Shown here piece after piece: positions 1-5,474 of a stretch of 5,474 nucleotides of DNA (position 1 is its first letter; every line of letters begins with the position of its first letter). A model generated the notes under the pieces. That model was not told where the DNA came from. It was given only the letters and a program-made list of their open reading frames with translations, and searched no databases. Location of the stretch: the NCBI GenBank assembly GCA_022447165.1, contig JAKVBR010000117.1:1-5474 (forward strand), given 5' to 3'. The stretch is from Phycisphaerales bacterium. Its GTDB lineage: Bacteria; Planctomycetota; Phycisphaerae; Phycisphaerales; SM1A02. Both the position numbers and the translations under genes were made by a program.

Positions 1-1398
1 GCACATGACAAACAATGTATTCCGTTTAGCCAATAAAAATACGAGCGCGCCAAGCACAAGTGCGCCACACTGGATGAAGAGAAATACTAGCGTCACCAAT
101 TCTGGACGTTGGTAATGCATCGCGTTTAACAATGCTACAGCAATCGGTTGGTGATTTGAAGGTGGTGCCAATTGAGCCGTTAATGATAAGTTGCTAAATG
201 AAAACGCGATTGAAAAACAGACAACTAATATCAATCCTATTTTTATCCTTGGTGCATAAATCGTAAAGTTGTTACAGAACGAATGAGAGTGGTCAAGTAT
301 ATTCAAAGTTCTCATACTAACTGATGATGCAATCCACTCTCCCATAAAGATTGCGACAAATGAAATCTTCCAAGCAAGCGCTATGATGAGAATCACTAAA
401 GATTGATACACCATATCAGCATGCAAAAATAATCCTCTTAAAACCCCTACCAGAAGTGTACTCGGCAAAAAGGCGATGCATAACCCCGCTATTTTTAAAA
501 CAAAGAGCAAGACCCGGTGTTCTATTTTAGAACTTGCCTTTAACTGAAAAGAAATGAGCGTCATAAACAGCAAAACAATCGCAACCGAGACGCCCAACAA
601 GCAGCTCTTGATGAAGTCCTGTTGATACACATCGAACATACCAAGTTCATTAACACTCAATGAGTTGAACGCACATAAAACAACTGGAAGCACTGACAAT
701 AGAAGCCAAGTGATGATGAATAATGCGGGGCTTTTGTAAATGTCATTGTTTACTTCGTAATCAGTTTGTTTCATGTTCATAACGAATGTACTTGCTAAAC
801 ATGCAAGACAAACGCTCACGATGACTAACAACGGGACACTCAATAGCGACTGCCCTGTTGACATAACAATTCGCATTTCGTTGCCAATCGTCCGAATCTG
901 AGCCAAATCGAAGCTCGTCGTGTTCGATGCTGTAGTAACAAAGATGATTAGAAAAATAGTTGTGAGACCTCTGAAGTAGGTCCTAAAGAAATTTGCTACT
1001 TGAATCTTGAGAGGCGGGCTATCAAGCAACGAAAGTGAAGGGCATCCTGCTTGCTTCTGGCTTATGACTGATACTAAAGTTGCAATTGGCCAGGACCATC
1101 CAACGAGTGCGAGGAGCAAACTCAGTGATATACATTCCTCTTGAATACCATTCTGAATAATCCAGTTGTGTAGCGGTGTTCCTGCAGGCCACATTTGCCA
1201 CCATGCATAAAAAATCGCATAAGCAGGAGTTGTCAAAACGACAATCCCCATTCCTAAAATCATGCATTGATGTGTTTTCTTAACTTTTAAGAAGAGAGAA
1301 CCAAGTGGCCATCCTATTGCAATACTAAGCACGCTAACTATTGTGCTCCAAACAATTGTCGTTCCTATGATTCCAAATTCAGTCAATACAACGCTCAA
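1..1398 (-). CDS. Two-domain ABC transporter permease, iron(III)-type (partial, C-terminus cut by left edge)
   Basis: Inner-membrane channel subunit of an importer, presumably taking substrate from the lipoprotein encoded just upstream. My own minus-strand translation is open without a stop from 1443 to 1. It shows about 11 hydrophobic helices, roughly at 1374-1291, 1263-1201, 1131-1066, 970-925, 846-780, 726-660, 606-547, 522-424, 411-340, 246-187 and 99-30. This fits two fused BPD_transp_1 halves of the FbpB/FutB type. Family-like stretches are LLDSPPLKIQVANFFRTYFR before helix 4, and the run of FSFSNLSLTAQLAPPSNHQP followed by a leucine-rich last helix. The EAA loop of the second half is degenerate. 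No ATG exists before the first helix. I place the start at TTG 1398, which has GAAAG five bases upstream; CTG 1410 or 1401 are alternatives. About 466 codons are visible. Relatives are usually about 500-560 residues, so little is probably missing. The substrate is unknown; family call fairly sure, start unsure. Confidence 0.8.
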   Translation of the reverse strand, partial: MSVVLTEFGIIGTTIVWSTIVSVLSIAIGWPLGSLFLKVKKTHQCMILGMGIVVLTTPAYAIFYAWWQMWPAGTPLHNWIIQNGIQEECISLSLLLALVGWSWPIATLVSVISQKQAGCPSLSLLDSPPLKIQVANFFRTYFRGLTTIFLIIFVTTASNTTSFDLAQIRTIGNEMRIVMSTGQSLLSVPLLVIVSVCLACLASTFVMNMKQTDYEVNNDIYKSPALFIITWLLLSVLPVVLCAFNSLSVNELGMFDVYQQDFIKSCLLGVSVAIVLLFMTLISFQLKASSKIEHRVLLFVLKIAGLCIAFLPSTLLVGVLRGLFLHADMVYQSLVILIIALAWKISFVAIFMGEWIASSVSMRTLNILDHSHSFCNNFTIYAPRIKIGLILVVCFSIAFSFSNLSLTAQLAPPSNHQPIAVALLNAMHYQRPELVTLVFLFIQCGALVLGALVFLLAKRNTLFVMC

Positions 1399-1403
1399 CA
1401 GGG

Positions 1404-1408
1404 CTTTC
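1404..1408 (-). promoter_or_regulatory. Possible weak ribosome binding site (GAAAG) for the permease
   Basis: On the minus strand GAAAG lies five bases before TTG 1398, just past the stop of the solute-binding gene. It is the only purine-rich stretch at sensible spacing from a permitted start codon in the permease frame, so it favours TTG 1398. The match to a Shine-Dalgarno sequence is weak, and translation could instead depend on coupling to the upstream gene. Confidence 0.3.
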
Positions 1409-1417
1409 AGCCATAGT

Positions 1418-2413
1418 TTACTGACTTGTGCTGATTGACTGCATTATTCCTGAGACGACTTCTTCTTTAACTTGGAATACTTCATCCCAATCGACAACCA
1501 TCGGATCGACCATCTGTAGTTCTGGGAATTCAGATTGAACAGTTGATTGAACTGGAAAGTTCCTTGAGTGAGAACGGGCAAGTATTCTCGCTGTTTCGTC
1601 GCTAAGCATAAAGTTGACGAAATCCTCTGCCGACTCCTTATTCCGAGTACCTCGAATAAGACATACAACATTAGGAATGTAAAGTGTCCCCCCACCCTCG
1701 GCATCCGAATGCCGAGGAAAAATGAAATTGATTGAATGGCCTCGTGCCATTGCAACAAAGACATCGTCAGAATCTGTCATTGCAAACCGTTCTCTTCCAT
1801 CTATCACTGCCTGTACCGTGGCAGCATTGCCACCGAGCATTGGCGAATCTCCTAACCCAAGTTGAAACTTTTCAAAACTCTGTTCAATCGTAGACATCGC
1901 TGCAAAGTGTGTGCCTGTCGTTCCGAATCTAGGATCTGCGAATGCTGCAGACGAATAAGACCACCAATCTGTGGGCAAATCTTCCTCATCATCAATCTCT
2001 GGATTGAATGCAATAACTCTCGCTCGGGGAGAAAATGCAAACCACAACAAACGCTCGTCTTTGTGCGCCGATGGCCATTGTGTTGTAACTGTAGTTTGAC
2101 ATGGTTCTAAAACATCGGCTGACTGCAATGCAAGGGCTCCCATGATGTCTGATGACCAAAACACATCTGCTACCGGGTTCTCCTTTTCTTCGATAATCCG
2201 TTGCACTAGCGCAGTCGTCTTCGATGCTTCAGTGTCACCGACCCAATTGACACGAATTCCTGTCTTTTTTGTAAATGTAGCAAACACTTCTTTTGCGACA
2301 TAATCATCGGCAGATACATACACTGTTAACTGGCTATCACTGTTTTGTGAGCAAGCAGCAGTTAAGCAAATGCAAAACAAACCAATGAATTGATAGTAGT
2401 TCTTAATTGCCAC
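1418..2413 (-). CDS. Iron(III)-type ABC transporter solute-binding lipoprotein
   Basis: Extracytoplasmic receptor that should deliver its ligand to the permease encoded next. The 331-residue product, about normal length, starts with a lipoprotein signal: K4, a hydrophobic core, and lipobox LTAAC with C21 as the lipidated cysteine. The mature protein has a periplasmic-binding fold pattern like FbpA/FutA relatives: LTVYVSADDYVAKEVFATF (29-47), VADVFWSSD (81-89), SPRARVIAFNPE (128-139), FADPRFGTTGTHFAAM (158-173), a TDSDDVFVAMARG segment (213-225), LYIPNVVCLIRG (244-255) and SAEDFVNFMLSDETARILA (261-279). The paired tyrosines that bind iron in FbpA are not visible, so the ligand may not be ferric iron. 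The start is GTG, 11 nt inside the previous gene; a TGA five codons before it rules out a much longer N-terminus. Stop TAA at 1418. Family call is good; substrate is open. Confidence 0.88.
   Translation of the reverse strand: MAIKNYYQFIGLFCICLTAACSQNSDSQLTVYVSADDYVAKEVFATFTKKTGIRVNWVGDTEASKTTALVQRIIEEKENPVADVFWSSDIMGALALQSADVLEPCQTTVTTQWPSAHKDERLLWFAFSPRARVIAFNPEIDDEEDLPTDWWSYSSAAFADPRFGTTGTHFAAMSTIEQSFEKFQLGLGDSPMLGGNAATVQAVIDGRERFAMTDSDDVFVAMARGHSINFIFPRHSDAEGGGTLYIPNVVCLIRGTRNKESAEDFVNFMLSDETARILARSHSRNFPVQSTVQSEFPELQMVDPMVVDWDEVFQVKEEVVSGIMQSISTSQ
1696..1717 (-). repeat. Perfect 9-bp inverted repeat inside the solute-binding gene
   Basis: The arms CCTCGGCAT and ATGCCGAGG are exact reverse complements with a 4-base loop (UCGG in the minus-strand transcript). 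The repeat codes for residues around P233-E239. It is followed on the transcript by a G-rich run, not a U tract, so it is not a standard intrinsic terminator. It could form a stable mRNA hairpin, or be a chance product of codon use. Confidence 0.6.
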
Positions 2414-4007
2414 CTTCTGATTCTGTCAATTTCTCTAGTTGACCGAAGTAGTGTCGTAACAAATCATGATATTTACGTGGAACCTGCTCTTCTGTAATTG
2501 CTTGCTCCGCTTCTTCTCTAGCATGCAACACGGCTTCTCGTAACTCCGCTTTGCTTTCACCAGCGGTCAGTAGACCGCCATTGAACAATTGCGATGCGAT
2601 GATCGGCCCATCTTCACTGTACACTGGCGCACGCTCAGCAACAGTTGCAAACTCTGTTTCTTCAATGTTGTTTGCACCACCGTTGCCCTGCCCTTGTCCG
2701 CCAGTGCCCTTACTCATCCCTGGCTTGTTACACATACCAGCGCCTGCCCCTTGACATTGACTCTTTGACAATTGTGCTTCTGTTTTAAACATTTGCATCG
2801 CGTTTAACTTTGCCAACTCGCTTTCAGAATTTTGTTGACCTCCAGCACACTTTTTGCAATTCGATGATAACTGCTGACACATCTGCTTCGTCATTTGCTG
2901 TTGCTTAATCATTTCAAGCAGTTTCTTTTTCTGCTCTTCGTTAAGTGTTTTAGATTGTTCGACTGCTTTCTTCGCTGCATCTAAGTTATCTGAAAGCGAG
3001 CCCTGCAATCCCGCTGAGGACAACGCTGAAGCGAGTTCGCTATTCATCTCACTAAGTGCATCTAACTGCTGGGCCAACTCTTCGAGTGCCTCTCTGAGCG
3101 ATTCTCTTTCCTCCTCAGACATCGAATCAGATTGAAGTTGTTTTTCTAGTTTTTCAAACTCCTTTTGCGCATCGTCGAAATCACCATTCTTCAATGCAGC
3201 AACAAGAGGTAATGTAGCCCTATCTCTTGGCAATTCAAGTTGCTTCAATTTGTTTTGCAAACTGTCTAGAGCAAGTAATTCTTCAGAATTCAACATCTCA
3301 TCAAGGCGCTTTTGAATGTCTGTGATTTTCCGAAGTGCTTCATGTTGAAACTCTTCAGCAGAATCCATGTGATGTTCACTCAACAGTTGGAGGTCGTTTA
3401 ACTCTTTTTCAAGATTGTCACTGACTAACTGGTTTTCTTCTATCTGCGCAACGATTTGCTGAATTGACTCTTCAATTTGATTTACATCGGGCGAATCTGG
3501 AGTCATACCAAGATTCGACTCATTGAAAAAGTTCCATTGCCCAGTATTCAGCACGATGAACGTCGATGTAATCAAGGCCACTAGCCAGAGTGATGACTGA
3601 GGTGTATGAATTGGAAACTTTTGATTTAGATTTCGTTGGACATCGCTATGTCGTATGGATTCAATTGCGTCTTGAACAACGACTTCAGCAAATGGAGTTC
3701 CTTCCACAGTGAGGGAAGTTGCCACTCTGTCCTTTAACTCAAATCGCTTGTCGAGTTCGGTCGCAGCAACCATCGTACTAACGTTCACACTGAACCATGC
3801 AGTAAGAGTCACCCCAATCAAAGCGCCAAGTAGGACGTAAGCCACCAACTGCAAACTCAGTAATGGCATGGCAACGAACCGATCTGCAACAGAGATGAAA
3901 AGCACGCCAACACTAGCAATGCACATCCATTTGCACGCAATATGCAAACAAGCATCTGTTTTAAGACGCTGCTTCGTACGGTTGACTATGTTAGAAATGA
4001 CATCCAT
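2403..4007 (-). CDS. Membrane-anchored coiled-coil protein of unknown function, DUF4175-like N-terminus
   Basis: I do not recognise a characterised homologue. Numbering is from ATG 4007 (534 residues). Two hydrophobic segments (about 23-41 and 48-72) are followed by ELDKRFELKDRVATSLTVE (84-102), which resembles the D-x-R-x-x-L-x-D/E-R-v-s/a-T stretch after the paired helices of DUF4175-like proteins. A third helix lies at about 139-155. Then comes a long Glu/Gln/Leu-rich coiled coil (about 174-379), a cluster of five cysteines (C377, C384, C387, C418, C426) within a Gly-rich low-complexity tract (420-445), and a C-terminal VPRKYHDLLRHYF (509-521). This layout recalls large uncharacterised planctomycete membrane proteins, so I infer an inner-membrane anchor with an extended coiled-coil domain. 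The frame is open up to TTG 4070, which would give 555 residues and a 14-nt overlap with nrnA. I prefer the ATG because it is close to the first conserved-looking part and has GAAGA upstream. Stop TAA overlaps the next gene by 11 nt. Confidence 0.75.
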   Translation of the reverse strand: MDVISNIVNRTKQRLKTDACLHIACKWMCIASVGVLFISVADRFVAMPLLSLQLVAYVLLGALIGVTLTAWFSVNVSTMVAATELDKRFELKDRVATSLTVEGTPFAEVVVQDAIESIRHSDVQRNLNQKFPIHTPQSSLWLVALITSTFIVLNTGQWNFFNESNLGMTPDSPDVNQIEESIQQIVAQIEENQLVSDNLEKELNDLQLLSEHHMDSAEEFQHEALRKITDIQKRLDEMLNSEELLALDSLQNKLKQLELPRDRATLPLVAALKNGDFDDAQKEFEKLEKQLQSDSMSEEERESLREALEELAQQLDALSEMNSELASALSSAGLQGSLSDNLDAAKKAVEQSKTLNEEQKKKLLEMIKQQQMTKQMCQQLSSNCKKCAGGQQNSESELAKLNAMQMFKTEAQLSKSQCQGAGAGMCNKPGMSKGTGGQGQGNGGANNIEETEFATVAERAPVYSEDGPIIASQLFNGGLLTAGESKAELREAVLHAREEAEQAITEEQVPRKYHDLLRHYFGQLEKLTESEGGN

Positions 4008-4008
4008 A

Positions 4009-4019
4009 TCAATACATTC
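4009..4019 (-). repeat. 11-nt direct repeat, copy next to the coiled-coil gene start
   Basis: GAATGTATTGA on the minus strand lies directly before ATG 4007. The same 11 bases occur just after the nrnA start codon, and TATG follows in both places with a one-base offset. Function unknown; may be chance. Confidence 0.35.
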
Positions 4020-4056
4020 TTCGTTTGTATTGTAGATGGCAGTTGATATTTTGGAA

Positions 4057-5082
4057 TTACATTTTTCCAATCAATTCATGTAATTGCAATTTTACGTCTT
4101 CTAGAGGGGCAAACACTCTTGCACCGGCTGCGTGAACGTGGCCTCCCCCGCCAAACTTCCTTGCGAGTTCGTTGACATCAATCAATGACTCTGGTTGATC
4201 TGGCAGCGCTGGCTTTGAGCGAAAACTAATCTTAGTTATTGTGGGATCAGAGTCAGTTAAGAGAATAGATGCCTGTATATTCGAAAGTACAAGAGGCGTA
4301 TTGACGAGCCCAACGATGTCTGTACTTGAACCATTCGCCTCTCTAAAGTCAGCAGTTCTCAGCGACATGATTGCTACAGGACCAACGTATTCGATGCTCG
4401 CTAGCATTTTTTCTAGCAAACTGATTCGTGCTGGTTGAGCAGTTTCTTCTAGTGCTCTATAAATTGAATACCTGTCAATACCACACTCTAACAATCGAGA
4501 CACATCTGCAAAGCATCTTGAATCAGCATTCGAAAACCTAAACCAACCCGTGTCGGTGCCTAGCCCAATAAAGATTGCTTCTGCTACTGATCCCTTGCCA
4601 CTTCCAAGTGAAATGTTCAATTCATCACAAAGCATCATGACAACTTGAGTACATGCAGCAGCAGAAACATCGACGATCCGAAGTTCTGCAACATCATCAC
4701 CGTTTGCGTGATGGTCTAGACCAACTACTTTTTCTTTGTGCGATTTGAGCCAGTCAGAAATGGCTTCAAGTTGAGACCAAGCGCCCGTGTCTGCGACAAT
4801 GATAAGGTCGGGCTCATCTGTTGGCACCCCACACTCTTCAACGAGTTGAATTGGAACATCTTCAACGATGAGTTTGAGTCCATGTTCGATTGGCCCCATG
4901 AGTAAAACAACCACTTCCTTGCCAATCGATTGGAGCCCTCGATACAACGCAACCACGGAACCCATCGCATCACCATCTGGTTTTCGATGAGCGGTCACGA
5001 CAATCTTGGTGGATTGTTTTATTCGCTCGGCAATCTCTGCATAACTAGCAGTTGATTCATATTCAATACATTCGGAAGTCAT
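4057..5082 (-). CDS. nrnA: DHH/DHHA1 phosphoesterase, NrnA-type oligoribonuclease / pAp phosphatase
   Basis: Cytoplasmic metal-dependent (usually Mn2+) phosphoesterase. Family members degrade 2-5 nt nanoRNAs and often dephosphorylate 3'-phosphoadenosine 5'-phosphate. The 341-residue product has normal length and all expected motifs. The DHH domain shows AHRKPDGDAMGS (31-42; H32, D36, D38), IIVADTG (94-100; D98), the signature GLDHHANGD (121-129; D123, H124, H125) and FIGLGTDTGWFRF (171-183; D177). The DHHA1 domain ends with FGGGGHVHAAGARV (310-323), the Gly-rich substrate-binding loop. No catalytic residue appears to be missing. It starts with ATG sharing ATGA with the ribF stop; GAAAG six bases upstream is a weak ribosome binding site. 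nrnA commonly neighbours rbfA, truB and ribF in bacteria, which supports the call. Whether it prefers nanoRNA, pAp or c-di-AMP breakdown products cannot be told from sequence alone. Confidence 0.93.
   Translation of the reverse strand: MTSECIEYESTASYAEIAERIKQSTKIVVTAHRKPDGDAMGSVVALYRGLQSIGKEVVVLLMGPIEHGLKLIVEDVPIQLVEECGVPTDEPDLIIVADTGAWSQLEAISDWLKSHKEKVVGLDHHANGDDVAELRIVDVSAAACTQVVMMLCDELNISLGSGKGSVAEAIFIGLGTDTGWFRFSNADSRCFADVSRLLECGIDRYSIYRALEETAQPARISLLEKMLASIEYVGPVAIMSLRTADFREANGSSTDIVGLVNTPLVLSNIQASILLTDSDPTITKISFRSKPALPDQPESLIDVNELARKFGGGGHVHAAGARVFAPLEDVKLQLHELIGKM
5063..5073 (-). repeat. 11-nt direct repeat, copy inside the 5' end of nrnA
   Basis: GAATGTATTGA on the minus strand encodes the start of ECIEYE right after the nrnA initiation codon. 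It matches the copy at 4009-4019 exactly. No role is known. Confidence 0.35.
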
Positions 5083-5474
5083 ACAACACTTTCTAACTCC
5101 AAAGTTCGTTTAACGTCTTTTTGAATTGCTTCGATGAGCGCTTCTATGGTGTCAAACTTCACTTGATTTCTAATCCAGGCAGTTATGGTAACAGTCAACT
5201 CCCATCCATAGTGTCCTATCTCTCCGTCAAATCCAACGATATGCGCTTCACATGATGCCGAACCATCCTCAAAAGTTGGCTTTGTACCGATACTCAACGC
5301 AACTGGATATGTGGTGCCTTCAATTGTCGCTTCACCAGCATAAACACCATCCATCGGCAACATTGTTTGTATCCCAGACATGTTCGCTGTTGGGAAGCCA
5401 ATCGTCCGCCCCCGCTGGTCACCCCTTGCAACAGTTCCTGATACGGCATAGGAACGACCAAGTAATGTTGCTGC
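5079..5474 (-). CDS. ribF: Bifunctional riboflavin kinase / FAD synthetase, C-terminal flavokinase part (N-terminus beyond right edge)
   Basis: RibF phosphorylates riboflavin to FMN and adenylates FMN to FAD in the cytoplasm. Only the last 131 codons are in the window. They cover most of the C-terminal riboflavin kinase domain: LLGRSYAVSGTVARGDQ at the domain start, then the signature GRTIGFPTAN with the PTAN loop that binds Mg-ATP, LPMDGVYAGEA, LSIGTKPTF, the CEAHIVGFDG segment carrying the likely catalytic glutamate, and a C-terminal helix region ending KFDTIEALIEAIQKDVKRTLE. The frame is open from the right edge, so the ATG at 5381 (before SGIQ) is internal and not a start: it would cut off the PTAN motif. 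The FAD synthetase nucleotidyltransferase domain must lie to the right. The TGA stop overlaps the nrnA ATG by four bases, indicating translational coupling. The family call is secure. Confidence 0.95.
   Translation of the reverse strand, partial: AATLLGRSYAVSGTVARGDQRGRTIGFPTANMSGIQTMLPMDGVYAGEATIEGTTYPVALSIGTKPTFEDGSASCEAHIVGFDGEIGHYGWELTVTITAWIRNQVKFDTIEALIEAIQKDVKRTLELESVV

Noticed and set aside
1022..1267. Minus-strand 81-codon ORF with ATG
   Set aside because: Out of frame with the membrane-helix frame that covers the same bases; its product is not hydrophobic and has no recognisable motif.
1862..2110. Plus-strand 82-codon ORF
   Set aside because: Lies antisense to the well-supported solute-binding gene, has a Cys/Arg-rich composition typical of a shadow frame, and shows no motif.
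2551..2754. Plus-strand Pro-rich 67-codon ORF
   Set aside because: It is the antisense of the Gly-rich tract of the coiled-coil gene, which explains the proline richness.
4400..4417. GCTAG / CTAGC inverted repeat with T-rich loop
   Set aside because: Only 5 bp of stem with an 8-base loop inside nrnA; too weak for a terminator.
4241..4438. Plus-strand 65-codon ORF
   Set aside because: Antisense shadow of the DHHA1 half of nrnA with no ribosome binding site or motif.
4725..4976. Minus-strand 83-codon ORF
   Set aside because: Alternative frame of nrnA over its catalytic DHH region; the nrnA frame carries all family motifs.
5079..5381. A separate 100-codon gene starting at ATG 5381
   Set aside because: The frame continues upstream through the flavokinase GFPTAN motif to the right edge, so this ATG is internal to ribF.
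1..5474. CRISPR array, tRNA/rRNA, insertion sequence, defence or toxin-antitoxin system
   Set aside because: No repeat-spacer pattern, cloverleaf, transposase or terminal inverted repeats, and practically no non-coding space was found.

Overview
All coding sequence lies on the minus strand. Five reading frames run right to left with overlaps or a gap of at most about 50 bases, and there is no convincing gene on the plus strand. In transcription order they are: the 3' part of ribF (flavokinase domain, cut by the right edge); a complete DHH/DHHA1 phosphoesterase of the NrnA type; a 534-residue membrane-anchored coiled-coil protein of unknown function (555 residues if a more upstream TTG is used); a lipoprotein solute-binding protein of the iron(III)-type ABC class; and a two-domain ABC permease that runs off the left edge. 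Bases 1-1411 look empty if only ATG-initiated complete ORFs are considered, but translating the minus strand by hand gives one uninterrupted frame of 481 codons (1443 down to 1) made of hydrophobic helices.

The best guess for the organism is a member of Planctomycetota, or a related PVC-type bacterium, with DNA in the mid-40s percent GC on sampled lines. The reasons are the architecture of the large coiled-coil protein (DUF4175-like N-terminus, Gln/Glu-rich coiled coil, Cys/Gly-rich tract, conserved-looking C-terminal P-R-x-Y...YF motif), the style of the solute-binding protein, weak Shine-Dalgarno sequences and frequent non-ATG starts. This is inference from family resemblance and is not proven by the window.

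The junctions suggest one polycistronic unit. ribF and nrnA share ATGA. The coiled-coil gene either overlaps nrnA by 14 nt (TTG start) or follows it after 49 nt (ATG start). The solute-binding gene starts with GTG 11 nt inside the coiled-coil gene. The permease frame opens inside the end of the solute-binding gene. I see no room for an internal promoter in a non-coding gap and no intrinsic terminator. The promoter presumably lies to the right of the window, and the permease end and any ATPase gene lie to the left.

Functionally the window joins a housekeeping pair (FMN/FAD synthesis; nanoRNA/pAp turnover) to a membrane protein of unknown role and a metal-type importer. The points most worth a second look are the missing ATG of the permease, the Cys/Gly-rich coiled-coil protein, a perfect 9-bp inverted repeat inside the solute-binding gene, and the co-transcription of housekeeping and transporter genes. 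I see no CRISPR array, RNA gene, insertion sequence or defence system.
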